Shown here one piece after another: positions 16,079 through 24,380 of a DNA stretch of 64,000 bases. Source of the DNA: Bifidobacterium breve. GTDB lineage: Bacteria > Actinomycetota > Actinomycetes > Nanopelagicales > Nanopelagicaceae. The notes under the pieces were generated by a model. It saw only the letters and a program-made list of their open reading frames with translations. It searched no databases and was not told where the DNA came from. The stretch spans positions 1 through 64,000 of the forward strand of contig CAMAPN010000004.1 of NCBI GenBank assembly GCA_945860275.1. The letters run 5' to 3'. A program made the position numbers and the translations under genes. Every line of letters starts with the position of its first letter. Position 1 is the first letter of the stretch.

Positions 16079-16568
16079 CTCCCTCATGGCGTAGCAACCA
16101 ACTTTTTTTGGTGGTGCCATATCCGTAGTTGCCAAGCGTTCCATCGCTGCGCACGATTCGATGACAGGGTGTAAAAGGAGCGATCGCATTACGTCCGCAC
16201 GCCGTTCCGGCAGCCCGCACTGCTGCAGGTGATCCAGCTTTATTTGCCAGTACTGCATAAGAGATGACTCGCCCCGCAGGAATCTTTCGCATCGCACGCC
16301 ACGCGCTCTGACTAAAGTCATTGCCCGGCTGTCGAACCGCAAGGCCATTGATTGCCGAGATATCGCCATCAAAGTAATCGGCAATAACTACTTCAATCCA
16401 CTTCGACTCTCTACTTAACGTTAGTGAGCGTTCTTGCGCGGCAATCGCAAGCTTGCCGCGCAATTCGGCAAACGTCGCAAAGCCCGCTGCTACGAGGGTT
16501 CTCCCATCAAGAAGTACATTGAGCGTTCCCAACGGAGTAGCAGAGCTACTTTTAAGAAGCGGTTGCAC
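16068..16568 (-). CDS. ogt: Methylated-DNA-protein-cysteine methyltransferase
   Basis: The 166-residue protein carries the alkyl-acceptor site P-C-H-R-I-V near residue 132, preceded by the HTH block I-P-A-G-R-V-I-S-Y near 90 and R-A-A-G-T-A-C-G-R-N near 113, and followed by G-N-Y-G-Y-G. It removes O6-alkyl groups from guanine by irreversible transfer to the cysteine. Start is GTG 16568, eleven bases after the DAHP synthase gene, and a TAACCT box eight bases upstream may allow independent expression. Confidence 0.92.
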   Translation of the reverse strand: MQPLLKSSSATPLGTLNVLLDGRTLVAAGFATFAELRGKLAIAAQERSLTLSRESKWIEVVIADYFDGDISAINGLAVRQPGNDFSQSAWRAMRKIPAGRVISYAVLANKAGSPAAVRAAGTACGRNAIAPFTPCHRIVRSDGTLGNYGYGTTKKSWLLRHEGAID

Positions 16569-16579
16569 AAGATGAGAGG

Positions 16580-17917
16580 TTATCGAGCCTGCAACATTTC
16601 AGCAACGAGAAAGGCAAGTTCGAGCGACTGGGTGTGATTCAATCGCGGATCGCAGGCAGTTTCGTAGCGTGATGCTAAATCCTCATGCGAAATCTCGGTG
16701 CCACCGCCTACACATTCAGTGACATCGTCGCCGGTCAATTCGATATGTACGCCACCAGGATGCGTGCCCAGTTTCTTATGCACTTCAAAGAATCCGCGCA
16801 CTTCGTCCATCACATCATCAAACTTGCGAGTCTTATATCCACTCGGCGCTTCATAGGTATTTCCATGCATCGGATCGCAGACCCACAGCACTTCTGCGCC
16901 AGATTTACGCACGCCTTCAACGAGAGCTGGGAGCGCTTGGCGAATCACTCCGGCACCCATGCGAGTGATAAGAGTGATGCGTCCTGGCTCACGATCAGGG
17001 TCGAGCTTATTGATTAACGCAGTGATCTCTTCGACAGTGGCCTTGGGTCCAACTTTGATGCCAATTGGGTTGCGAATCTTGGAGCAGAAATCCACGTGTG
17101 CGCCATCAATCTGTCTAGTGCGTTCACCTATCCAGACGAAATGCGCAGAGACATCGTATGGTTCCCCGGTTCGTGAATCTATTCGGGTTAAGGCCTTTTC
17201 ATATTCAAGGATGAGCGCTTCGTGGCTCGAGAAGAGGTCTACCGCCCGGAATTGATCAGCGTCTATCCCTGCAGATTTCATAAAAGCCAACGCTCTGCCA
17301 ATCTCATTGGCCATCTGCTCATAACGTTCGCCAAAAGCAGCATCTCGGATGAAGCCCTTATTCCACTCATGAACTCTCCGTAAATCTGCGAAGCCGCCTT
17401 GAGTGAAGGCGCGTACGAGATTCAACGTCATTGCTGAAGTGTGATAAACCTTTACCAAACGCTGTGGATCGGGAGTGCGCGAGCGCTCGTCAAACGCTAA
17501 ATCATTAACGGCATCACCACGATAAGCAGGAAGCGTTATGCCATCTCGAGTCTCGGTATCTTTACTGCGCGGTTTAGCGAATTGGCCAGCCATGCGTCCA
17601 ACTTTGATAACTGGAAGGCTCGCACCATATTGCAGCACTGCGGCCATCTGTAAAATTGTCTTGATTCGGTTTCGAATCGAATCTGCTGTTGCGCCGGTGA
17701 AAGTTTCAGCACAATCTCCGCCTTGCAACCAGAATGCCTCACCGCGCGCTGCTTGGGCAATTCTGCGCTTTAGCTCATCACACTCGCCAGCAAAAACCAG
17801 AGGCGGGAAGGTGCGCAACTCCGCAGTGGCCTGATCAAGAGCTGCAGAATCTGGCCAATTGGGTTGTTGTGCGGCAACCAGCGAAGGGTCAAAGAGATTC
17901 TCCAATGATGTGGTCAT
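16580..17917 (-). CDS. aroG: Class II 3-deoxy-7-phosphoheptulonate synthase
   Basis: The 445-residue protein is of the plant/actinobacterial DAHP synthase type: W-L-Q-G-G-D-C-A-E-T-F near residue 67, K-V-G-R-M-A-G-Q-F-A-K-P-R near 108, G-I-K-V-G-P-K near 288, C-D-P-M-H-G-N-T near 351 and G-G-V-H-I-E-L-T-G near 391. It commits PEP and erythrose 4-phosphate to aromatic amino acids. I chose ATG 17917 because an upstream frame extension would run into pfp, and an A-G-G-A-C-G-A-G Shine-Dalgarno lies upstream. Confidence 0.94.
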   Translation of the reverse strand: MTTSLENLFDPSLVAAQQPNWPDSAALDQATAELRTFPPLVFAGECDELKRRIAQAARGEAFWLQGGDCAETFTGATADSIRNRIKTILQMAAVLQYGASLPVIKVGRMAGQFAKPRSKDTETRDGITLPAYRGDAVNDLAFDERSRTPDPQRLVKVYHTSAMTLNLVRAFTQGGFADLRRVHEWNKGFIRDAAFGERYEQMANEIGRALAFMKSAGIDADQFRAVDLFSSHEALILEYEKALTRIDSRTGEPYDVSAHFVWIGERTRQIDGAHVDFCSKIRNPIGIKVGPKATVEEITALINKLDPDREPGRITLITRMGAGVIRQALPALVEGVRKSGAEVLWVCDPMHGNTYEAPSGYKTRKFDDVMDEVRGFFEVHKKLGTHPGGVHIELTGDDVTECVGGGTEISHEDLASRYETACDPRLNHTQSLELAFLVAEMLQAR

Positions 17918-17951
17918 AGTAAGTGCTCGTCCTTTTCCTGTTGTCCTGGCG

Positions 17952-18977
17952 CTATCCGAAGAATATTTCTGACTCTGCATAAAGTGCTGGGTCGACCAAC
18001 TTGAGCTTCTCGGTCGCGCTCGCTAATGGAACGCGAACGATATGTGTTGATTGGAGCGCAACCATGCTGCCCCATGCTCCATCGTGAGCTGCAGTGATGG
18101 CGTGCAAGCCAAATCGAGTGGCCAATACACGATCAAATGCAGTCGGTGTGCCACCCCGTTGAATATGCCCCAAGACAGACACGCGCGCTTCTTTGCCGGT
18201 TCGCTTCTCGATCTCTTGCGCGAGCCACTCGCCAATACCTGAGAGCTTGACATGGCCGAACGCATCCAGCGTTCCATCTTTGGTAATTGCACTTCCCTCT
18301 TGAGGTAGCGCGCCTTCGGCAACGACGATGATTGGTGCGTAGTTATATGTGTAGCGCGATTCTACGTACTCACAGACTTTCTCTATTGAAAAAGGCGCTT
18401 CTGGAATCAAAATGCATGATGCGCCACCAGCTAACCCAGAGTGGAGCGCGATCCATCCTGCATGACGCCCCATCACCTCGACAATCAAGGTTCGATGATG
18501 AGACTCTGCAGTGGTGTGGAGGCGATCAATCGCTTCAACAGCAATATTCACTGCGGTGTCAAAACCAAAGGTGTAATCAGTAGCGTTCAAATCATTATCA
18601 ATAGTCTTTGGAACGCCAATGACTTTGACGCCGAGTGAATGGAGTTTCGTTGCAACGCCTAATGTATCTTCGCCACCAATTGCAATTAGTGCATCGATAC
18701 CCTGCGCTTGCAAATTCTTCTTGATTTGCTCTACGCCGCCTTCGATAGCAAATGGATTGGTTCGTGACGACCCTAGAATCGTTCCACCTCGGGGAAGTAG
18801 CCCGCGAGTTCGTTCGATATCTAGCGGGATACTCAAGCCTTCGAGCGGACCTTTCCAGCCATCGCGAAAACCAATGAATTCGTACCCATATTCTTTGACG
18901 CCCTTGCGAACAATCGCGCGAATGACAGCATTGAGGCCGGGGCAATCTCCCCCGCCAGTCAACACGCCAACGCGCAT
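17952..18977 (-). CDS. pfp: 6-phosphofructokinase, probably pyrophosphate-dependent
   Basis: The 341-residue enzyme starts M-R-V-G-V-L-T-G-G-G-D-C-P-G-L-N. In canonical numbering it has G-G-E-D-T with Asp104 and P-K-T-I-D-N-D with Lys124. ATP-dependent enzymes carry glycine at both positions, while PPi-dependent enzymes of the actinomycete group (Amycolatopsis type) carry Asp and Lys. It therefore probably phosphorylates fructose 6-phosphate reversibly with PPi. Start ATG 18977 follows an A-A-G-G-G-G Shine-Dalgarno. The next gene downstream is DAHP synthase. Confidence 0.9.
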   Translation of the reverse strand: MRVGVLTGGGDCPGLNAVIRAIVRKGVKEYGYEFIGFRDGWKGPLEGLSIPLDIERTRGLLPRGGTILGSSRTNPFAIEGGVEQIKKNLQAQGIDALIAIGGEDTLGVATKLHSLGVKVIGVPKTIDNDLNATDYTFGFDTAVNIAVEAIDRLHTTAESHHRTLIVEVMGRHAGWIALHSGLAGGASCILIPEAPFSIEKVCEYVESRYTYNYAPIIVVAEGALPQEGSAITKDGTLDAFGHVKLSGIGEWLAQEIEKRTGKEARVSVLGHIQRGGTPTAFDRVLATRFGLHAITAAHDGAWGSMVALQSTHIVRVPLASATEKLKLVDPALYAESEIFFG

Positions 18978-19084
18978 GGTTTGCCCCTTAATAATGAGAT
19001 TTTCGCTAGGCCTAATGGTACCGGGGCAGAGATAGCTCGCGCTCTGGCCTGAACGATTGAGCAATTCCCTGAGATATGCTCGGG

Positions 19085-20014
19085 ATGGTGAGCCTTACGC
19101 GACCCGACAGCGCAACGCAGCCACAGCCTGATTCCCGCTATATCGGGTACTACCTTGCAGTAAGCGCCCTGTGGGGCGTGCCCTATCTATTTGTCAGCGT
19201 TGCCGTGAAAGAGCTCTCTGTTCCCGTAATTGTCTTTACTCGAGTATTTATTGGTGCGCTGATTCTCATTCCATTGGCACTTCGTGCCGGCGCTCTAAAA
19301 GTTCCGCGTGCCAGCATCAAATACATCGCGCTCTACGCGCTCTTTGAAATGTTCATTCCTTGGACTTTGATTTCCGACGGGCAACGTTCGGTGAGTTCAG
19401 GATTAGCAGGATTATTGATCGCAACTGTTCCGATTTGGGCAAACCTGCTCGCAGCTCTTGCGGGCGATCGATCAGTGCGGCACCCACGGCAAGCCTTTGG
19501 CATTGTGATTGGATTTATCGGCGTCGTAGCGTTGGTAGGCATCGACTCACTGATGGAGAGCCATGACTTAATCGCCATGCTCAAGATCCTCTTCAGCGCC
19601 TTTTCCTATGCGTTTGCAACATTCATGGCTGTGCGACACCTCAGCGGCGTCGCGGGCGTCACCGTCAACGGTTTGGCTATGGCGCTCACGGCAATCGTTT
19701 TCTTCATTCCAGCGCTACAAACCGCTCCAACGTCAATGCCCTCGTATGAAGCGCTCTTTGCGCTCCTTGCGCTAGGGCTGCTCTGTACGGCGCTGGCCTT
19801 TTATCTCTTCTTCACCCTGCTGCGAATGATTGGACCACCCAAGGCATCGACGGTGACCTACCCCAATACCGCGATAGCAATCGCGCTGGGGGTCATTCTT
19901 CTCAACGAGCCGATAACTGTTGGGATGCTGCTGGGTTTCCCGATGGTCCTGCTGGGCTCCTACCTAGCAGCCTCGCGCACTACCCGAGGGAAGATTTCAA
20001 CGAGCGAAAAGTAG
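19085..20014 (+). CDS. EamA/DMT-superfamily transporter
   Basis: About 309 residues with ten hydrophobic helices in two EamA repeats. The first helix pair holds A-V-S-A-L-W-G-V-P-Y-L near residue 30, and the end of the second repeat holds L-L-N-E-P-I-T-V-G, a common DMT end motif. Substrate is unknown. Starts at ATG 19076, ATG 19085 and GTG 19088 are all possible. A TATGCT box at 19075-19080 lies seven bases before GTG 19088, which by the grammar of this window would favour the latter as a leaderless start. It is divergent from pfp and is unlike the transporter at 15197 in sequence. Confidence 0.85.
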   Translation: MVSLTRPDSATQPQPDSRYIGYYLAVSALWGVPYLFVSVAVKELSVPVIVFTRVFIGALILIPLALRAGALKVPRASIKYIALYALFEMFIPWTLISDGQRSVSSGLAGLLIATVPIWANLLAALAGDRSVRHPRQAFGIVIGFIGVVALVGIDSLMESHDLIAMLKILFSAFSYAFATFMAVRHLSGVAGVTVNGLAMALTAIVFFIPALQTAPTSMPSYEALFALLALGLLCTALAFYLFFTLLRMIGPPKASTVTYPNTAIAIALGVILLNEPITVGMLLGFPMVLLGSYLAASRTTRGKISTSEK

Positions 20015-20024
20015 CTCCCAGATT

Positions 20025-20030
20025 TACTCT
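20025..20030 (+). promoter_or_regulatory. Candidate -10 element for the small zinc-ribbon gene
   Basis: TACTCT fits TANNNT and ends seven bases before ATG 20038, the same spacing as at the larger genes here. It lies after the stop of the upstream transporter gene and supports the small frame as a real gene. Confidence 0.4.
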
Positions 20031-20037
20031 TGCCAAC

Positions 20038-20181
20038 ATGCCCCAAAGCTCTCAGTCACTTCTCAGATGTGGCTGCGGAACCCCATGGAGCATTGCGCCA
20101 AATGGAGTGGTGATCTGCCAGAGGTGCCAACGCCCTGCACATCCTGCAATAGCAGCGATGGCAGTGGCAGGAAAAAGCTAG
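20038..20181 (+). CDS. Small zinc-ribbon-like protein, 47 residues, unknown function
   Basis: The frame runs from ATG 20038 to TAG 20179-20181. It has one metal-binding-like pair C-G-C at residues 12-14 and a second C-Q-R-C at 28-31, with 13 residues between: a mini zinc ribbon, followed by an alanine-rich tail and G-K-S. It fills the whole gap between the transporter and era, overlapping the era stop by three bases on the other strand. The TACTCT box upstream supports expression. I do not recognise the family; it could bind nucleic acid or a protein partner. A chance frame is possible, but two cysteine pairs in 47 codons make it less likely. Confidence 0.55.
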   Translation: MPQSSQSLLRCGCGTPWSIAPNGVVICQRCQRPAHPAIAAMAVAGKS

Positions 20182-21062
20182 AAACCAAATTTCTCAAGCG
20201 CTCGTGGGTTGCCCTGCCACTCTGATTCAACTCCTACGTGCAGAGTGAGGAAGACTTTCTCGCCTCGATATTTCTCGATTGCTTGTCGAGCCTTACTTCC
20301 AATCTCTTTGATTCGTTCCCCAGATTTTCCAAGAATAATTTTCTTTTGACTATCTCGCTCGAGAAAAATTTTTGCGTAGATCATCGGTGTCTTCCCGTCG
20401 CCACCAACGCCTACTTCTTCAATGGTAACCATCAATGAATGTGGAAGTTCATCGTCTAGCATCTCAAGAGCAGCTTCGCGAATTAATTCGCTGTAGATGT
20501 CATCATCGCTCTCCTCGCTGACATACTCCTCAGGATAGAGCGGTGGCCCCTCTGGTAAGTGAGCAATCAGCAGGGAAAGTAGACGATCAACTTGGAAATT
20601 CTTCTTTGCAGAAACCGGAATAATTTCTCGCCATGGAGCAAGGGATCCCACGCTCGCCAATTTTTCCATAAGAGTCTGTGGGGCAACTCGATCGCTCTTG
20701 GTGACAACTGCGATGAGTGGAATGGAGCCGGAGATATCACCGATGATTCTCTTATCTCCTGGCCCAATCTCTTCATCAGCTGGTAAGCAGCACACAATAA
20801 GATCAACGTCGGCAAAAGTTTCCGCAACAAGCGCATTGAGGCGCTGCCCCAGAAGTGTCTTTGGTTTATGTAAACCTGGCGTGTCTACGACAATGACTTG
20901 TCCCTCTGGACGATGGACGATGCCACGAATTGCTCGCCGCGTAGTCTGGGGGCGACTTGATGTGATGGCCACTTTCTCACCGACCAACGCATTAAGGAGC
21001 GTCGACTTTCCGGTATTTGGGCGTCCAACAAGTGCGACGAAGCCGGAACGAAATTCACTCAC
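20178..21062 (-). CDS. era: Era GTPase, ribosome assembly
   Basis: The 294-residue protein has a G domain with G-R-P-N-T-G-K-S-T at residues 13-21, D-T-P-G-L-H-K-P near 60 and T-K-S-D in place of the usual N-K-x-D near 121, then a C-terminal KH domain with the I-L-G-K-S-G-E-R-I-K loop near 245. Era binds the 3' end of 16S rRNA and couples 30S maturation to growth. Start is GTG 21062. In most actinobacteria era follows the corC-cdd segment; here it lies 35 kb away from that block. Confidence 0.95.
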   Translation of the reverse strand: MSEFRSGFVALVGRPNTGKSTLLNALVGEKVAITSSRPQTTRRAIRGIVHRPEGQVIVVDTPGLHKPKTLLGQRLNALVAETFADVDLIVCCLPADEEIGPGDKRIIGDISGSIPLIAVVTKSDRVAPQTLMEKLASVGSLAPWREIIPVSAKKNFQVDRLLSLLIAHLPEGPPLYPEEYVSEESDDDIYSELIREAALEMLDDELPHSLMVTIEEVGVGGDGKTPMIYAKIFLERDSQKKIILGKSGERIKEIGSKARQAIEKYRGEKVFLTLHVGVESEWQGNPRALEKFGF

Positions 21063-21092
21063 CGCCCCATTCTCTCACCTTTGCCGCATTGG

Positions 21093-21794
21093 CTACTCCG
21101 CTGAAATGACATCGCCCTGGTGATCTAATGGCGCGAGAATCTCGAGCGCTTCAGTCGGAGAGGTGACCAACTCTGCTATTCGGTCGCGGATGAGAGCATG
21201 CACACCGGCGCTTTGTGGTGAGGTGATTGCGCCAGGGGTAGCCAGCACCGGGCGAAGTAGTTCGGCGCTATCGCGGGCGGTTCTAATTGCGCCGCTTTTG
21301 TATGCCGCTTCTACAACTATGGTGCCGATACTGAGCGCTGCAATGAGCCGATTGCGAGCGAGGAAATGTCCTTTTGCCGCGCGCACGCCAGGCGGTTGCT
21401 CAGAAATCAGCGCTCCTCGACGAGCAATCTCTGCGAAGAGACCATCATGGCTACGTGGATAGGGCGCATCGAGGCCACCAGCTAGTACCGCAATGCTCAC
21501 GCCATCGATTAGCAACGCGCCACGATGTGCGTTGTAATCAATCCCGAAGGCGCCACCACTGACAACCGACCAATCGAGCGCGGCAAAATATGTTGCGAAG
21601 TCGCGGGCAATTTTCTCGCCATAGTAGGTGCAGTTGCGCGCACCAACGATTGCCACGGTGCGATGTCGCTCTGCTGCTATCTCGGCAAGATTTCGGCCGA
21701 GTACAAACAATTCACCTGGCGGTTTTGCCAGAGCATTTAATCGCGTTGGCCACTCGGAACTGTGCGGGGTGATTCGACGAATCTCACTCTTCAT
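21093..21794 (-). CDS. dprA: DprA/Smf DNA-processing protein
   Basis: The 233-residue protein consists almost only of the Rossmann-like DprA core: V-A-I-V-G-A-R-N-C-T-Y-Y-G near residue 46, S-G-G-A-F-G-I-D-Y-N-A-H near 80, a V-L-A-G-G-L-D-x-P-Y-P block near 103 and S-E-Q-P-P-G near 132. DprA loads RecA onto single-stranded DNA during uptake. The N-terminal SAM and C-terminal winged-helix domains of longer homologs are absent. ATG 21794 overlaps the comM stop by four bases, so it is the last gene of yraN-comM-dprA. Confidence 0.92.
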   Translation of the reverse strand: MKSEIRRITPHSSEWPTRLNALAKPPGELFVLGRNLAEIAAERHRTVAIVGARNCTYYGEKIARDFATYFAALDWSVVSGGAFGIDYNAHRGALLIDGVSIAVLAGGLDAPYPRSHDGLFAEIARRGALISEQPPGVRAAKGHFLARNRLIAALSIGTIVVEAAYKSGAIRTARDSAELLRPVLATPGAITSPQSAGVHALIRDRIAELVTSPTEALEILAPLDHQGDVISAE

Positions 21795-23311
21795 AACCGC
21801 TCCCGTAAATGAAGAGCCAGCGCTTGCTCGATTGAATTCTCTGATGGGGAGGGCTCTCCTGCTAAGTCGGCGATGCTCCACGCTACTCGTTGAATTCGAT
21901 GGAGGCCGCGGACTGTTATCTCTTCTGCATCGAGTGCGCGATAGAGAATGCGCAGCGCCCGAGAATCTGGTGCGAATTCAGTGCGGAGCGCAGCGGCGGG
22001 AATTTCGGAGTTCATCGACCATGGGTGAGCACGAAATCGTGCGCTCGAGCGCTCGCGAGCGCGGCTGACCCGTGCTCTAATTTCTGCGCTGCTCTCACCA
22101 CTTCGTAAAAGATCTCCTTGTGAGAGCGGTTCCAATTCGATTCGAAGATCGATCCGATCAAGAATTGGGCCAGATAACTTCTCGCGATAGCGACGACTGG
22201 CCAGCGATGAGCAGGTGCATCGTTTTGCTTTGCCAATTGCCCACCCACATGGACATGGATTCGACGCCAAGACAAGAGTAAATCGAGCGGGAAAAGTCGC
22301 GCTTCGCCCTAGTCGAGTGAGTGTGATTTCCCCAAGCTCCATCGGCTCCCGAAGCGATTCGATAACTGGACGGGCAATCTCCGGCGCTTCATCGAGAAAG
22401 AGAATCCCGCGATGTGCCAACGAACATGCGCCGGGGGAAATACTCGTAGCGCCACCGCCGATTAACCCTGCTCGTGTGATGGTGTGATGAGGAGCAACAA
22501 ATGGCGGCGTAGTAATAAGAGGTGCGCTGCTACCCGCTGAGATTTTCCCCGCTATTGAGTGGAGTGAGGTCACATCTAATGCATCTCGGTCATCAAGGGT
22601 TGGCAGAATCGAGGGAATGCGTGCAGCAAGCATGCTCTTGCCAACTCCAGGAGGCCCAACCATTGCAATGTGATGACCGCCGACGGCGCCAATCTCAAGC
22701 GCTGCTTTTGCACGCTCTTGTCCTGCGATATCAGAGAAATCTGATGGAGCGCTATCTGGCTCTGCTCGTTGAGCTGATCTCAGATCAGATGGAGAGTATG
22801 CACCCCCTTGAAGCCAGGTGATCACCTCACGCAGATGTCTAAAGTGCAGAATCTCTATTCCAGATACGAGCGAGCCCTCCTGGTAATTGTCAGAGGGAAT
22901 GATTGCCTGCTTGACTCCATGTAACGATGCTGCGCGAAGTGCCGGAAGAATTCCGGGAACAGATTTGATTCTGCCATCAAGGGTGAGCTCCCCGAGCACG
23001 ACCGCTTCGCCAAGTCTCTCCAATGTGATCTCTTCTGCCGCAGCGAGCAGGGAGAGTGCAATTGCGCAATCGAATGCCGAACCGCGTTTAGGTAGGGCTG
23101 CGGGTGAGAGCGCAAGAGTTATCCGTTTATTGGGCCATTGCGCCGACGAGTTGATGATTGCTGAACGAACCCGATCACGTGCCTCTGAGAGCGCTGCATC
23201 GGGAAGGCCAAGGAGCGTAAAGCCTGGAACTCCATTTCCAATATCTGCCTCAACATCGATCAAGTGCCCTGATAATCCCACTAAGGAGATAGCGCGAGTA
23301 GTAGCAAGCAT
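21791..23311 (-). CDS. comM: YifB/ComM-type Mg-chelatase-like ATPase
   Basis: The 506-residue protein has an N-terminal Lon-protease-like fold domain (G-L-P-D-A-A-L-S-E-A-R near residue 35), an AAA+ core with Walker A G-P-P-G-V-G-K-S-M near 218 and Walker B I-L-F-L-D-E-A-P-E near 297, and a C-terminal Mg-chelatase segment with the R-F-D/I-L-D-R-I-D-L-R block. ComM is a hexameric helicase that extends heteroduplex joints in natural transformation. It overlaps yraN by one base and dprA by four. Confidence 0.95.
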   Translation of the reverse strand: MLATTRAISLVGLSGHLIDVEADIGNGVPGFTLLGLPDAALSEARDRVRSAIINSSAQWPNKRITLALSPAALPKRGSAFDCAIALSLLAAAEEITLERLGEAVVLGELTLDGRIKSVPGILPALRAASLHGVKQAIIPSDNYQEGSLVSGIEILHFRHLREVITWLQGGAYSPSDLRSAQRAEPDSAPSDFSDIAGQERAKAALEIGAVGGHHIAMVGPPGVGKSMLAARIPSILPTLDDRDALDVTSLHSIAGKISAGSSAPLITTPPFVAPHHTITRAGLIGGGATSISPGACSLAHRGILFLDEAPEIARPVIESLREPMELGEITLTRLGRSATFPARFTLVLASNPCPCGWAIGKAKRCTCSSLASRRYREKLSGPILDRIDLRIELEPLSQGDLLRSGESSAEIRARVSRARERSSARFRAHPWSMNSEIPAAALRTEFAPDSRALRILYRALDAEEITVRGLHRIQRVAWSIADLAGEPSPSENSIEQALALHLRERL

Positions 23312-23694
23312 TAAGCAATCAGCCCTTTGTGATGGGTGATGTGAAAGCCGCTAGCAGAGCGGAGTAGAGCCAGAACGTCAATGCGCCACAAGGCGCCCGG
23401 TTGATAGGTAGATATCCATTCGCGACCCAAAAGGAAAAGCCTTCGATACTTCGTGGAGGTAACTGCTTCAAGCGGTGTGCCACATTGAAGTGATGAACGA
23501 GTCTTCACCTCAACCACAACGAACTCGGGATGATGAGATTCGCAGCGCGCAATGATGTCTATCTCACCATGCGCTCCTCGCCAGTTCTGATTGATTATTG
23601 AATAGCCAGCGTCAATTAAGTAGGCGACCGCTGCTGCTTCACCAGCCTTACCTAATTGATGTGGACGATATGGAGAGCTGGAGGAATTGACCAT
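23311..23694 (-). CDS. yraN: YraN-family (UPF0102) nuclease-fold protein
   Basis: The 127-residue protein has the restriction-endonuclease-like core of this family: G-x-x-G-E-x-x-A near residue 16, N-W-R-G-A-H-G-E-I-D-I-I-A near 37-49, and V-V-E-V-K-T-R near 60, so the E-I-D and E-V-K metal-binding residues are intact. Its precise role is unproven; it travels with dprA-comM and rnhB in many bacteria. ATG 23694 is preceded by six bases and a TAGATT box, so yraN-comM-dprA may form its own leaderless operon. Confidence 0.9.
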   Translation of the reverse strand: MVNSSSSPYRPHQLGKAGEAAAVAYLIDAGYSIINQNWRGAHGEIDIIARCESHHPEFVVVEVKTRSSLQCGTPLEAVTSTKYRRLFLLGREWISTYQPGALWRIDVLALLRSASGFHITHHKGLIA

Positions 23695-23700
23695 GGCGCA

Positions 23701-23706
23701 AATCTA
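23701..23706 (-). promoter_or_regulatory. Candidate -10 element for yraN-comM-dprA
   Basis: On the minus strand TAGATT is six bases before the yraN ATG. Just upstream, a 6-base inverted repeat (GCCTCC at 23713-23718 with GGAGGC at 23729-23734) lies between rnhB and this promoter. It lacks a T-run, so it is not a standard terminator. Confidence 0.45.
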
Positions 23707-23765
23707 AGTTTTGCCTCCGACACCGATAGGAGGCTGTACACACCTAGAACGTTCTGCTCTGGCTG

Positions 23766-24380
23766 TTAATGGCGAAAATCTGAACTTTCGAGTAAGCGTG
23801 CAATCGGTGCGAAAGATTTTCTGTGAATTGGTAAGACGCCGTACTTCTCTAATGCGCGTTGATGGAGGGCAGTGCCATAACCTTTGTGTTGGGCAAAGCC
23901 ATACTCTGGATAGCGATCGTCCCACTCAATCATGATGTGATCTCGATAATTTTTAGCCAGTATTGAAGCTGCACCTACAGATTGACTGACTTGATCACCA
24001 CGCCACATTGCTATAGATGGAATTTCCAAGCCAGCAACGTAATAGCCATCGGTGATGATGTAGTCGGGGGTATGAGAAAGGGCGGTTATCGAGCGCCGCA
24101 TTCCCCCAATGTTCGAGGGATGCAGTCCGTACGTATCAATCTCCTCTGCTTCGATCGCGATAATCGAATAGGCCAAGGCGCGATCTTTGATTTCTTCTGC
24201 AATGTCACGGCGTTTACTTTCAGAGAAAGTTTTGGAATCCCCAACTTCCGTCAGCGGGTTGTCGGAATCAAGGATTACTGCAGCCACTACAAGAGGGCCG
24301 GCATAGGCGCCACGTCCTGCCTCATCCACTCCCGCGATGAGCCTAAATCCCGCCGCTCGAAGCGCAGCTTCAGGATTCAT
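23766..24380 (-). CDS. rnhB: Ribonuclease HII
   Basis: The 204-residue protein has the RNase HII catalytic blocks: G-V-D-E-A-G-R-G near residue 18, D-S-K near 50, I-T-D-G-Y-Y near 110, and S-I-L-A-K-N-Y-R-D near 140. It cuts RNA and single ribonucleotides in DNA-RNA hybrids. It overlaps lepB by four bases (ATGA). The small DUF2469 gene that often follows rnhB in actinobacteria is absent; only 71 non-coding bases separate it from yraN. Confidence 0.95.
   Translation of the reverse strand: MNPEAALRAAGFRLIAGVDEAGRGAYAGPLVVAAVILDSDNPLTEVGDSKTFSESKRRDIAEEIKDRALAYSIIAIEAEEIDTYGLHPSNIGGMRRSITALSHTPDYIITDGYYVAGLEIPSIAMWRGDQVSQSVGAASILAKNYRDHIMIEWDDRYPEYGFAQHKGYGTALHQRALEKYGVLPIHRKSFAPIARLLESSDFRH

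Noticed and set aside
15197-20014. The two EamA transporters as a recent duplication
   Set aside because: They share only the fold; the sequences differ in most blocks and strand order is interrupted by aroG and pfp.
23713-23734. Rho-independent terminator after rnhB
   Set aside because: A 6-base stem with a 10-base loop and no T-run on the minus strand; kept only as a possible structure.
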